From: Fictibacillus macauensis ZFHKF-1
GTDB lineage: Bacteria; Bacillota; Bacilli; Bacillales; Fictibacillaceae
DNA: 64,000 nt
NCBI RefSeq assembly: GCF_000269865.1
Contig: NZ_AKKV01000025.1
Coordinates: 62,001-126,000 of the forward strand
Direction of reading: 5' to 3'
Both the position numbers and the translations under genes were made by a program. Positions 25,625-33,178 of the stretch are shown piece after piece. The notes beneath the pieces are model-generated. The model was given only the letters and a program-made list of their open reading frames with translations, was not told the origin of the DNA and searched no databases. Each line of letters opens with the position of its first letter. Positions within the stretch are counted from its first letter, which is position 1.

Positions 25625-26090
25625 CTTCCATCCACTCCCTTTTCATTGTGGCATAGCTTGTGGGCGTTTCATAAAGCACCATTTCTTCGATTCGAAAGGC
25701 TTTATCTTTCCATCCATAACAGGCTAGTTTGTCATCAAATTGCTCCCAAATCCAAACAATCATATTTTCTGCTGTCGTGTTCATGAGAGGGAGAACGTCA
25801 TTTAAGTAACGATGATCAAGTTTTGCATCAATCGTTTCTTTGTAAATGCGTTTTAAATCTCCAAAATCCATTGAAATACCAATCTCATCTACAAACCCGC
25901 TAACGGTAACAATGAGCTTATACGTATGACCGTGTAGACTTTTGCATTTTCCTTCATAGCAGTGAAGGTGATGCGCGGCATCAAAAGTAAACTCTTTCGT
26001 TACCGCTACACGTTTATGATGATATTTTAACTGATGTTGCTCGATATCTTGCCCTAGCGTTTGTACTTTTTTCGGTATAGTAAATTCCAT
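25608..26090 (-). CDS. queD: 6-carboxy-5,6,7,8-tetrahydropterin synthase
   Basis: PTPS-family T-fold enzyme (160 aa) converting dihydroneopterin triphosphate to 6-carboxytetrahydropterin, the first committed step to queuosine. FDAAHHLHCYEGKCKSLHGH carries the Zn histidines and the catalytic Cys; a later DLKRIYKETIDAKLDHRYLN and ENMIVWIWE are family blocks. First gene after the preQ1 riboswitch, with AAAGGATGAG upstream of ATG. Confidence 0.95.
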   Translation of the reverse strand: MEFTIPKKVQTLGQDIEQHQLKYHHKRVAVTKEFTFDAAHHLHCYEGKCKSLHGHTYKLIVTVSGFVDEIGISMDFGDLKRIYKETIDAKLDHRYLNDVLPLMNTTAENMIVWIWEQFDDKLACYGWKDKAFRIEEMVLYETPTSYATMKREWMEDDRSL

Positions 26091-26121
26091 CTTCTCATCC
26101 TTTTAGTCAGAACGTAAACAC

Positions 26122-26156
26122 AAAAAAGCTCTCTTTTTTTTGCAGCAAAAAGAGAG
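26122..26156 (-). terminator. Attenuator terminator in the queDEC leader
   Basis: CTCTCTTTTTGCTGCAAAAAAAAGAGAG on the minus strand, then T6, between the preQ1 aptamer and queD. This is the expression platform: preQ1-bound aptamer should favour this hairpin. Confidence 0.8.
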
Positions 26157-26181
26157 GTGACATCATCCCACGTATGTTCAC

Positions 26182-26227
26182 GCTCCCTAGTTTTTTTTAG
26201 CGAGGGGTGGGAATTTCGAACCCTCAT
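26182..26227 (-). ncRNA. preQ1-I riboswitch aptamer of queDEC
   Basis: On the minus strand GAGGGTTCG ... CCCCTC forms P1 with the conserved GGTTC loop start, followed by an A-rich tail AAAAAAAACTAGGGAG that can form the H-type pseudoknot. This is the arrangement of B. subtilis queCDEF preQ1-I aptamers (GGTTC ... CCCTC ... AAAAAACTARGGA). The queuosine genes downstream support the call. Confidence 0.88.
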
Positions 26228-26243
26228 GATCTTTTCCTCACCT

Positions 26244-26273
26244 AGCATAGCACATAAATACGGGAAATTTGAA
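26244..26273 (-). promoter_or_regulatory. Promoter of queDEC
   Basis: TTCAAA, 18 bp, TATGCT with an extended TGC just before the -10 (complement of 26244-26252), ending about 17 bp before the aptamer. Confidence 0.55.
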
Positions 26274-26333
26274 GTACCTTTTTGTTATACTGTAGAAGAA
26301 CCCGTCTACAGGACAAAAAAGGAGATGCAAAAT

Positions 26334-26642
26334 ATGAAAGCAAGTAAACTGATTCTTGCCGGTGTTGCAGGCTTCGCGGCAGGCTATCTTGCAGCAAAGC
26401 AAGTTCCTAAGCATATGACGCCTGAGAAAGCACTTAAGCTTGTAAAAAACCAAGCAAAGGACGAATTTAAAGTTACAGGTTCATGGATCGGGGTCCACCC
26501 TGAAGAAGTGAAACGCTTTGGCATTCCATTTAAAGTATATAAAGGTGGATTATCAAGCGCTGAAAATGCTGTTATTACGCAATATGATTTCATGGTAGAT
26601 GCAGAATCAGGTGCCATTCTTGATATTTCTGAACATGCCTAA
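26334..26642 (+). CDS. ytzB: PepSY-like small protein YtzB
   Basis: 102-aa protein with an N-terminal hydrophobic segment (LILAGVAGFAAGYLAAK) and a PepSY-type domain (TPEKALKLVKNQAKDEFKVTGSW ... DAESGAILDISEH). It is probably a membrane-anchored or exported peptide-binding domain; function unknown. The open frame reaches back to 26157 through the riboswitch region, but AAGGAG fits only the ATG at 26334. TATACT at 26286-26291 is a likely -10. Confidence 0.82.
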   Translation: MKASKLILAGVAGFAAGYLAAKQVPKHMTPEKALKLVKNQAKDEFKVTGSWIGVHPEEVKRFGIPFKVYKGGLSSAENAVITQYDFMVDAESGAILDISEHA

Positions 26643-26651
26643 AACCAACAC

Positions 26652-26681
26652 AAAGGGACGCATCAACTGATGCGTCCCTTT
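26652..26681. terminator. Bidirectional terminator between ytzB and the 178-aa gene
   Basis: AAAGGGACGCATCA / TGATGCGTCCCTTT around a 2-nt loop; convergent genes on both sides. Confidence 0.88.
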
Positions 26682-26687
26682 TCTTTG

Positions 26688-27224
26688 TTACTGATACATT
26701 TTCGTATGGTTATACACGTTATTTTTAATTTTAAACTTTGTCGTTAAATATTGACCTTTTTCCCAAATGCCTAGTAAATAAAGGGGAATAAGTAGTACGA
26801 GTGCTAATAAAAGAAGAATCGCCGTATAGTGCATCGTAGAACCAAGTTCTCCTTCATGCGCCTTCTTGTATTGCAGCAACGCTGGATTTGCTTTTGCAAC
26901 TTGTTGCTCAGCTAGCATTTTATTTCCTTTCGGATCATAAAAGCCTAGCTCCTTATGATCTGTATAGAAAATGCCATCCCGCACGGTTTGATAGCTTACA
27001 ACCATTGCAACAACGCTGTCTGTCTCAAGCTTCGCATCTTCGTTACTAAAGGTTTTAGCACTTTCAATTGAAAGGCTTCCACTTTTCAAATCATAATACT
27101 TGTCCTTTAACCCCTTTTCCATCGCCGCCTTCATTGCTTGATCCCCATCGGCAGCAAAAGCAAACGGAGCGAATGACAAAATGACCATCATAGCAGATAA
27201 AATCGCTACTAGTTTCTTTTTCAT
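26688..27224 (-). CDS. Secreted/membrane-anchored protein of unknown function
   Basis: 178 aa. Sec signal peptide MKKKLVAILSAMMVILSFAPFA with a probable cleavage after AFA (about residue 24), an extracytoplasmic domain of ~110 residues (SLSIESAKTFSNEDAKL, DGIFYTDHKELGFYDPKG), one membrane helix (YTAILLLLALVLLIPLYLLG, about 134-154) and a short basic cytoplasmic tail. Ribosome site AAGGAGG, so it is a real gene. I do not recognise the family. It is monocistronic. Confidence 0.75.
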   Translation of the reverse strand: MKKKLVAILSAMMVILSFAPFAFAADGDQAMKAAMEKGLKDKYYDLKSGSLSIESAKTFSNEDAKLETDSVVAMVVSYQTVRDGIFYTDHKELGFYDPKGNKMLAEQQVAKANPALLQYKKAHEGELGSTMHYTAILLLLALVLLIPLYLLGIWEKGQYLTTKFKIKNNVYNHTKMYQ

Positions 27225-27322
27225 CCTAATCCTCCTTGCTTTACAATGACTTCCATCTTGCCTTCATCATAACATATTTCTCTTTCACTCATACCCACTT
27301 GTTCTTGGAAATATTGTGTCTG

Positions 27323-28162
27323 TTATGTGACATTTCGTGTTCGGCGTACATGATCAATGATTTGATAGTCTTCATCCCATTTCACAGCCCGATAGACGCT
27401 ATCATGATAAAAAACGTACCACGTATGAGGTTTAATCCACTGTTCTTTAGCAGCAATACTCGTCATCGGATAATCATCGTATGCTAGTACCCATAATGGA
27501 TTTTTGTGAGCATGCGTTGGCATAATGTCACCTAGGTGATACAGCTTCTCACCCGCTTCTTCAATTTCAATAATGCAGTGGCCATCGCTATGTCCACCGG
27601 TATGAATCATCGTAATTCCTTCCAGTGGACTTATTTTCTCTTGAAACGTTGTTACTTGATGGGCAATGGGTTGCCAGTTTTCTTCCCAATATGTATTTTT
27701 CGAGCGAATATTTGGATGCTGCATTTCCTTCCATTCTACTTCTGATACATAAATGGTAGCGTTTTCAAAAACAGAAACAAACGTATCTTGTTTCTTTGCT
27801 GTCAAACCACTCGCATGATCAAAATGCAAATGTGTCATTAATACTAAATCAATGTCAGCAGGCGTTAAATGACACTCCTCTAAGCTAGAAAGAATAGACG
27901 ATTCTTCATTTACGCCATAATTTCGTTTTTGCTTGTCAGTCAATTTTCCAAAACCGATTCCTGCATCAATCAAAATATTTTTGCCTAAGCCTTGAATTAA
28001 AATCGGTTCTGTACGCAATTCAATTTGGTTCAGCTCATTGACTGCATATTTTTTACTCCAGAGGGGCTTTGGAACAACACCAAACATCGCGCCACCATCC
28101 ATGTGCGTAACGCCGCCGTTTAACCATGTAAAGGTTAACTTCCCTTTTTTCCACTGATCCAT
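27323..28162 (-). CDS. ytnP: Metallo-beta-lactamase-fold hydrolase, YtnP-like lactonase
   Basis: 279-aa MBL-fold hydrolase. The dinuclear Zn motif is [11 protein letters not shown] (HxHxDH), with later ligands in [11 protein letters not shown] (His) and LGDIMPTH (bridging Asp), and a C-terminal [12 protein letters not shown] (His). B. subtilis YtnP is a lactonase that degrades signalling lactones; the substrate here is inferred. The frame opens at an ATG that is itself part of the GAAAGGAG ribosome site, so the ATG at 28162 is used. Confidence 0.82.
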   Translation of the reverse strand: MDQWKKGKLTFTWLNGGVTHMDGGAMFGVVPKPLWSKKYAVNELNQIELRTEPILIQGLGKNILIDAGIGFGKLTDKQKRNYGVNEESSILSSLEECHLTPADIDLVLMTHLHFDHASGLTAKKQDTFVSVFENATIYVSEVEWKEMQHPNIRSKNTYWEENWQPIAHQVTTFQEKISPLEGITMIHTGGHSDGHCIIEIEEAGEKLYHLGDIMPTHAHKNPLWVLAYDDYPMTSIAAKEQWIKPHTWYVFYHDSVYRAVKWDEDYQIIDHVRRTRNVT

Positions 28163-28227
28163 TATCACAGGCTCCTTTCTCATTTTCCTTTTAAGTTTAG
28201 CATAATTTGTCTCTTGTTAGAAAACAA

Positions 28228-28264
28228 AAAAAAGCTTGCTTACAGTACAAGCAAACTTTTTTAA
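28228..28264 (-). terminator. Terminator of trmB
   Basis: Imperfect stem around TTGCTTG / CAAGCAA followed on the minus strand by a T-rich run. Confidence 0.6.
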
Positions 28265-28271
28265 TAAGAAA

Positions 28272-28916
28272 TTAACGTTTTTTAAATTGTGCTTCTGTTC
28301 GATAAATTCGAAAGCCTTTAGCAGAAAATTTCTCTTCGTACTCGGTCATAATATTGCCTTCATAATCACTCGCATGAAGATCTAACCATACTTGATTTAA
28401 TGTCATACCGTATTTGGACATGCTGTGCAATGAATATTCAAATAACCCTTGATTATCGGTTTTAAAGTGAATTTCACCTTCATCCACAAGAATATGCTCG
28501 AAAATGGAAAGAAAGGATTCATGTGTTAGTCTTCTTTTTTCATGCTTTTTCTTTGGCCATGGATCAGAAAAATTTAAATAAACACGATCCACTTCTCCTT
28601 CTTCAAAAAACTCAGTTAATTTTTGTGCATTTTCACGAATGATCTTTACGTTAGGTAGCTCTGCTTCGATAATACGATCAAGCGCGGTAACGATAATGCT
28701 ATCGTAAATTTCCATACCAATGTAATTTACATCTTGATTGACCGTGCCCATTCCTGTAATAAACTGCCCTTTGCCAGTTCCTACTTCTATATGAATGGGA
28801 TGATGATTCCCAAAAAACTCATGCCATTTTCCTTTAAGAGCAGCTGGGTCGGCTACTGCAATCTGTGCATGTTCTGCCAACTTTTCTTTTGCCCACGGTT
28901 TAAAACGCTGACGCAT
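28272..28916 (-). CDS. trmB: tRNA (guanine-N7-)-methyltransferase
   Basis: SAM-dependent enzyme that makes m7G46 in tRNA (214 aa). Motif [16 protein letters not shown] near residue 40, the family block [20 protein letters not shown] (about 117-136) and a C-terminal [16 protein letters not shown]. Full length. It is the neighbour of ytzH and ytmP as in B. subtilis. Confidence 0.95.
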   Translation of the reverse strand: MRQRFKPWAKEKLAEHAQIAVADPAALKGKWHEFFGNHHPIHIEVGTGKGQFITGMGTVNQDVNYIGMEIYDSIIVTALDRIIEAELPNVKIIRENAQKLTEFFEEGEVDRVYLNFSDPWPKKKHEKRRLTHESFLSIFEHILVDEGEIHFKTDNQGLFEYSLHSMSKYGMTLNQVWLDLHASDYEGNIMTEYEEKFSAKGFRIYRTEAQFKKR

Positions 28917-28956
28917 TTTTCCTCTTCCTCTCTCATTACAAGCTCCTCATAATTCC

Positions 28957-28983
28957 TTCGACATTTTATCATGAAATGTCGAA
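28957..28983. promoter_or_regulatory. Inverted repeat at the trmB promoter
   Basis: TTCGACATTT-TATCATG-AAATGTCGAA, 10-bp perfect arms with a 7-nt loop. On the minus strand it overlaps TGA-TAAAAT, a candidate extended -10 for trmB, so it could be an operator. It is not a LexA box (which would read CGAAC...GTTCG). Confidence 0.45.
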
Positions 28984-29014
28984 AAGAAAAAGCTTCCGTT
29001 CTGTTTTTTATCAT

Positions 29015-29040
29015 AAAAAAAGAACCTGTAACAGGCTCTT
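29015..29040 (-). terminator. Minus-strand terminator beyond ytzH
   Basis: AGAGCCTG-TTA-CAGGTTCT followed by T7 on the minus strand. The nearest minus-strand gene upstream is ytmP, on the far side of ytzH. Confidence 0.7.
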
Positions 29041-29110
29041 CGTTCGGATAATTTAACGTGCATTCCATATGCTAACGGTATCCACACTTTTAAAAGAAAG
29101 GATGATCATG

Positions 29111-29392
29111 ATGCCTTTAGATTATACACATCAAATGACCATTTTGCGTGACATCTTACAAGACCATCATACAGACTGCAACGGTACAGCATCAGAATGT
29201 GCTCAGCTAGAACGGCTAGCGGCACAGCTTATAGCGCAAGAAAGCATCTCCTCAGATGTAAAAGATGCTTTATCCTACATTACAACATACAGCCACGATG
29301 GTTCAACTCATCAAAATTTATCTCAGCATATAACCGATCATAAAGAGCATATCGAAAACTGGTTACAAACCATTGATGGAACGTCTCTTTAA
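29111..29392 (+). CDS. ytzH: YtzH-like small protein
   Basis: 93-aa helical protein of the YtzH family, conserved between trmB and ytmP in Bacillus; function unknown. MPLDYTHQMTILRDILQDH and the C-terminal HITDHKEHIENWLQ are the recognisable ends. Two adjacent ATGs (29108 and 29111) are possible; AAAGGA sits 5 or 8 bp upstream and the second is preferred. No terminator lies between its stop and the convergent ytmP. Confidence 0.82.
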   Translation: MPLDYTHQMTILRDILQDHHTDCNGTASECAQLERLAAQLIAQESISSDVKDALSYITTYSHDGSTHQNLSQHITDHKEHIENWLQTIDGTSL

Positions 29393-29410
29393 TACCCGGG
29401 AAATAAATGC

Positions 29411-30187
29411 TTACGATTGGATTTTTTTCAAAAATTGACACCAGTACTCTTTTTCTGCAAATTGTTTGCGTTCATGATGCCAAAAAATAGAAATAATCGT
29501 TTGCGCAACAACATACCAATGCATCCGACGCTGTAAATCTTGCGTGAGTGCTACTCCGTACGTTGCTAACCAAGATTCCCAGTGGTCTTTATCAATGTAC
29601 CAATAAAGCAGCATACCAAGATCAAGAGCAGGATCGGCAATCATCGCTCCATCCCAATCAATTAAAAACAGTTCACCACGATCACTCATTAGCCAATTAT
29701 TATGATTCACATCACAATGGCAGACTACTTCATGATTAGAAGAAATAGCTGCCATTTCTTCTTTTATATACGCTAAGCTTTCAAGAATTACTGGCGGCAC
29801 AGGTTGCAATTCTAACGCTTTACGTTCTAATTCATCTGCAATACTTGCTGGCGTTAACGGCTGTTTCCCTAATCGTTGCAACATTGCTTTTAATTCTGTT
29901 GATGTATGAATGCGTTGCAGTAGTTTCCCTACTTCTTCTCTGTTCATTTCTGTTGCTTTTAATTCTCTTCCGTTCAACCACTTTTGTGCGGTAATTACAT
30001 CGCCGTTGCCTAGCCGTTTTGTCCAAAGCAATTTAGGAACGATGCCTTCCGCCGACAAGACCGCAAGAAAAGGTGACGAATTGCGCTTTAAAAAAAGCGT
30101 TTGATCTTCATATTTAGCTTGATACGCCTCTCCAGTTGCTCCACCAGCCGGCTTGATTTCCCAGCCATTTCCTAGTAGATGTTCCAA
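29411..30187 (-). CDS. ytmP: APH/choline-kinase-type phosphotransferase YtmP
   Basis: 258-aa protein-kinase-like small-molecule phosphotransferase. Catalytic loop VVCHCDVNHNNWL (HxDxxxxN) and the Mg-binding FLIDWDGAM, then DLGMLLYWY. Substrate unknown. The open frame begins at an ATG at 30208 without a ribosome site; the TTG at 30187 has AAGGTG at 6 bp and is preferred, with moderate confidence. Confidence 0.8.
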   Translation of the reverse strand: MEHLLGNGWEIKPAGGATGEAYQAKYEDQTLFLKRNSSPFLAVLSAEGIVPKLLWTKRLGNGDVITAQKWLNGRELKATEMNREEVGKLLQRIHTSTELKAMLQRLGKQPLTPASIADELERKALELQPVPPVILESLAYIKEEMAAISSNHEVVCHCDVNHNNWLMSDRGELFLIDWDGAMIADPALDLGMLLYWYIDKDHWESWLATYGVALTQDLQRRMHWYVVAQTIISIFWHHERKQFAEKEYWCQFLKKIQS

Positions 30188-30402
30188 ATCGTTCACCTTC
30201 AATCTCATGCGGAAAATTTATAATCATAGTTCATACATTTTAGACGGTAACCTCTACGAATACATTATTTTAACACAGACTGAGAAAAAATCGTACACAT
30301 TTATTAGCTTTCCTATAGAACATACCATATAGTAAAAGATTCCCATGTACTCTTTTTCTATTTTTTTAGGTTGATCTTCCCTTTACTTTCTCCTAAAAAG
30401 AG

Positions 30403-31080
30403 TTAAAGGCATAACAACACAACAACAGGAACGATAAGTGAAGCAATAATGCAACTTAAACCCATCGCTACAGAACTGAATGCTGCTGTTTCTTCCCCAA
30501 ACTCCATTGCTTTAGATGTGCCTATTGCATGAGATGATGTTCCAATCCCTAGCCCTCGAGCTAGCGGCGTTTGCAATCGAAGCCACTTAAACCAAAGCGG
30601 GGCGAATACAGCACCCGATATGCCCGCTACAATGACGAAAACAGACGTTAACGCTGGCAAGCCCCCCGTTAGACGTGCCACTTCCATAGCAACCGGTGTC
30701 GTAATCGATTTAGGTAGCAATGAAATGAGGAGAGGGCGCGCTACTCCGAGCATCTGACCAAAAAGCAAAATGGTTAGAATGCCAGTTATTGTTCCAGTAA
30801 ATACACCTATAATAATGGACACAACGTGTTTCTTTAGCTTGCTTCTGTAGTTATATAACGGATAAGCAAGAGCCACCACACCGGGTCCAAGCAATTTTTG
30901 GATCCATTTTCCTCCTTGCATATAGTCATGATACGGTATGTGAAACACAAGAAGGATGGCGATGATGGCTGCTGTAGCTGTTATGACCGGAATGAGTACT
31001 GGATTGGACCAACGTTGATACAAAGCTTTCATGACCAAATAAACGAAAACCGTTACTACGATAAATAAAAAACTACTCAT
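30403..31080 (-). CDS. LrgB/CidB family membrane protein
   Basis: 225-aa integral membrane protein with about seven helices; conserved LLPKSITTPVAMEVA and GIGTSSHAIGTSKA blocks of the LrgB family. It pairs with the upstream LrgA-like gene, overlapping it by 8 bp. In Bacillus such pairs act in pyruvate transport (PftAB) or in overflow/death-related murein hydrolase control. Which role applies cannot be read from the sequence; no LytTR or LysR regulator gene is next to it. Confidence 0.9.
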   Translation of the reverse strand: MSSFLFIVVTVFVYLVMKALYQRWSNPVLIPVITATAAIIAILLVFHIPYHDYMQGGKWIQKLLGPGVVALAYPLYNYRSKLKKHVVSIIIGVFTGTITGILTILLFGQMLGVARPLLISLLPKSITTPVAMEVARLTGGLPALTSVFVIVAGISGAVFAPLWFKWLRLQTPLARGLGIGTSSHAIGTSKAMEFGEETAAFSSVAMGLSCIIASLIVPVVVLLCL

Positions 31081-31447
31081 TGTTCATCACTCCTTTTTCA
31101 CGCGAAAGCAGGTGACTAACCCAACCTGTAGCCCCCACCGCAAGAAAGGAGGAAATAACAATGGCAATCATTAGGCCTACACCTGTAAAAGAAAGCAATT
31201 TTCCTTCATGCATCACACCAACTGTTATAGGGATAAAAAAAAGTGGTAAAAAGGCCATCATAAAGGTAGCTCCTGATGCTACCGACCGACTTGGAAGCAC
31301 CTTCGTACATAAAAGGACGAATAAAAGGATCATCCCGAGGACGCTACCTGGGATCATTAAGTGGAATTCTTTAGAAAGATACGTTCCCACTTCATTGCAC
31401 AAAAACAATAAACCAATTTGTATACTAATGATGATGATTTTTCTCAT
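31073..31447 (-). CDS. LrgA/CidA family holin-like protein
   Basis: 124-aa protein with four predicted membrane helices and the family block FHLMIPGSVLGMILLF. It forms an lrgAB-type operon with the following gene, whose start (AAAGGAGTGATG-AACA-ATG) is embedded in its 3' end. LrgA and LrgB form a complex in known systems. Confidence 0.9.
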   Translation of the reverse strand: MRKIIIISIQIGLLFLCNEVGTYLSKEFHLMIPGSVLGMILLFVLLCTKVLPSRSVASGATFMMAFLPLFFIPITVGVMHEGKLLSFTGVGLMIAIVISSFLAVGATGWVSHLLSREKGVMNNE

Positions 31448-31473
31448 ACTAATCCTAACCTTTCACGAACGCA

Positions 31474-31502
31474 ACAAAAAAAGACGCGCTTATGCTGCGC
31501 AT
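31474..31502 (-). terminator. Weak terminator of thpR
   Basis: GCGC-AGCATAA-GCGC then CTTTTTTT on the minus strand, just after the thpR stop; short stem but good T run. Confidence 0.5.
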
Positions 31503-31509
31503 CATATTC

Positions 31510-32073
31510 TTATGTTCCTAAAGGAAATGTGTCTATTACCGCATACTTCGGCAACTCATTCCGTTTTATTTCATACAAGTGAAGACAAGACACGGTCAAG
31601 GTTTGCTGTGCTACCGGTACACAAAGCTCGTCAACCACCGTTTTTTGAAGCTGTACGGCAGAGTCCTTCCATTTCTTTGCTAGCGTTATGTGTGGCGTAT
31701 ACGGTCGGTCATCCACTTGAAGACCGAGCGATTCACAGAGCCTTTGAACCTTTGCTTGCAACGTAAAGAGAGCCGCGTGCTCATCTAGTGCAACATAAAA
31801 AATGCGAGGTTGTGTTGGCTGACCAAAATAACCAACGCCTTTAGTTGTTAAGGTAAACGAAGTACTTTCATGACAAACAGTACGCAACGCAATCCTTAAT
31901 TGTTGCAACTCCTGATCAGTGACGCTACCTAAAAATGAAATCGTTACATGTAAATCTTCTTCATGCACCCACTCTTTATACGGAAGCGCTCCTTTCAAGC
32001 GGGGGGTAGCTTCCTGAACTGCTGTTCGCACCGTTTGTGAGACAGGAATCGCAATAAAAAAATGTGCGGCCAT
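31510..32073 (-). CDS. thpR: RNA 2',3'-cyclic phosphodiesterase
   Basis: 2H phosphoesterase (187 aa), formerly called 2'-5' RNA ligase. Both HxTx motifs are present: DLHVTISFLG (about residue 41) and YTPHITLAKKW (about 127). Full length. Divergent from the cysteine-synthase-like gene as the ytlP/ytkP pair in B. subtilis. Confidence 0.92.
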   Translation of the reverse strand: MAAHFFIAIPVSQTVRTAVQEATPRLKGALPYKEWVHEEDLHVTISFLGSVTDQELQQLRIALRTVCHESTSFTLTTKGVGYFGQPTQPRIFYVALDEHAALFTLQAKVQRLCESLGLQVDDRPYTPHITLAKKWKDSAVQLQKTVVDELCVPVAQQTLTVSCLHLYEIKRNELPKYAVIDTFPLGT

Positions 32074-32157
32074 CTACCATTCCCTCCCTTCTTACTGACC
32101 ATCTCCTTTTACTATCATAACAAACTTTCACCACAACTTTCACCTCTCACCATTATC

Positions 32158-32166
32158 TGCTATACT
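32158..32166 (+). promoter_or_regulatory. Extended -10 of the cysteine-synthase-like gene
   Basis: TGC-TATACT, 31 bp upstream of the ATG; weak -35 TTTCAC at 17 bp. Confidence 0.5.
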
Positions 32167-32197
32167 TTATGAACGAAAAAATAGCGAGGTGTCCACT

Positions 32198-33139
32198 ATG
32201 AAGGTTGTTCAAAACATGGCAGAACTGATCGGCAACACACCGCTCGTTTTACTAAATAAAGTCGCCGATCCAAATGGAGCAAACGTTTATGTAAAGCTAG
32301 AGTATTATAATCCAAGCCGCAGTCTCAAAGATCGCGCCGCGTACAATATGCTACTACAAGCTGAACAGTCAGGTCTTCTTAAGCCTGGGGACACAATTAT
32401 TGAACCCACTTCTGGAAATACCGGTATTGGCTTAGCAATGAATGCCGCCGCAAGAGGCTACAACGCAATCATTGTCATGCCAGACACGATGAGTGCAGAA
32501 CGCATTAATTTATTAAAAGCATATGGCGCAGAAGTCGTTTTAACCCCAGGTGAAGAGAAAATGCCAGGCGCGATCAAAAAAGCAAAAGAACTACTGGAAG
32601 AAGATCCAGACCATCGTTTTATGCCGATGCAATTTGAAAACAAAGCAAATCCGGACGCACACCGGACGACTACAGCACGTGAAATTATCGAAGCGATGCA
32701 TGAACTTCAAAAGCCGCTAGCAGCCTTTGTTGCACCTGCCGGAACAGGCGGTACGATTACAGGTACTGGGGAAGTTCTAAAAGAAACTTATCCTGATTTA
32801 AAAATCTATGTTGTAGAGCCTAAAGGGTCACCTGTATTATCAGGAGGTAAGCCAGGTCCTCACAAATTAGTAGGAACGAGTCCCGGCTTTATCCCAAGCA
32901 TCCTCAATGAAAACGTTTATGATCAAATTCTTCCGATAGACGATCAGGATGCCTATCAAATGGTTCGTCAATTGGCACGAGAAGAAGGCATTCTCGTTGG
33001 TCCTTCATCAGGTGCCGCTGTGTTTGCCGCGCTTTCAATTGCAAAATCGTTACCTAGTGATGAAATCGTCGTCTGCATGACGTGCGATTCTGGCGAGCGT
33101 TATTTATCTACCGATTTATTTCAATTTGAAGAGAAATAA
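32198..33139 (+). CDS. ytkP: Cysteine synthase family PLP enzyme (YtkP-like)
   Basis: 313-aa fold-type II PLP enzyme. PLP Lys in NPSRSLKDRAAYNML (about residue 43), TSGNTGIGLAMNAAA (substrate loop), GTGGTITGTGEVL (phosphate cup) and SSGAA. It resembles O-acetylserine sulfhydrylase, but the exact substrate (O-acetylserine or another acceptor) is open; B. subtilis has CysK elsewhere and YtkP as a second member. Start ATG at 32198 fits GCGAGGTG better than the GTG nine bases upstream. Confidence 0.88.
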   Translation: MKVVQNMAELIGNTPLVLLNKVADPNGANVYVKLEYYNPSRSLKDRAAYNMLLQAEQSGLLKPGDTIIEPTSGNTGIGLAMNAAARGYNAIIVMPDTMSAERINLLKAYGAEVVLTPGEEKMPGAIKKAKELLEEDPDHRFMPMQFENKANPDAHRTTTAREIIEAMHELQKPLAAFVAPAGTGGTITGTGEVLKETYPDLKIYVVEPKGSPVLSGGKPGPHKLVGTSPGFIPSILNENVYDQILPIDDQDAYQMVRQLAREEGILVGPSSGAAVFAALSIAKSLPSDEIVVCMTCDSGERYLSTDLFQFEEK

Positions 33140-33140
33140 A

Positions 33141-33178
33141 AAAAAACAGAGAGCTCTTTAACCGAGCTCTCTGTTTTC
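33141..33178. terminator. Bidirectional terminator, ytkP and MFS gene
   Basis: AACAGAGAGCTC / GAGCTCTCTGTT with a 7-nt loop, A run before and T run after; the MFS stop codon lies inside it. Confidence 0.9.

Noticed and set aside
26157-26333. N-terminal extension of ytzB
   Set aside because: It is antisense to the preQ1 riboswitch and has no ribosome site; the ATG at 26334 does.
28957-28983. LexA (SOS) box at trmB
   Set aside because: The palindrome reads TTCGACAT/ATGTCGAA and not the CGAAC-N4-GTTCG of Bacillus LexA sites.
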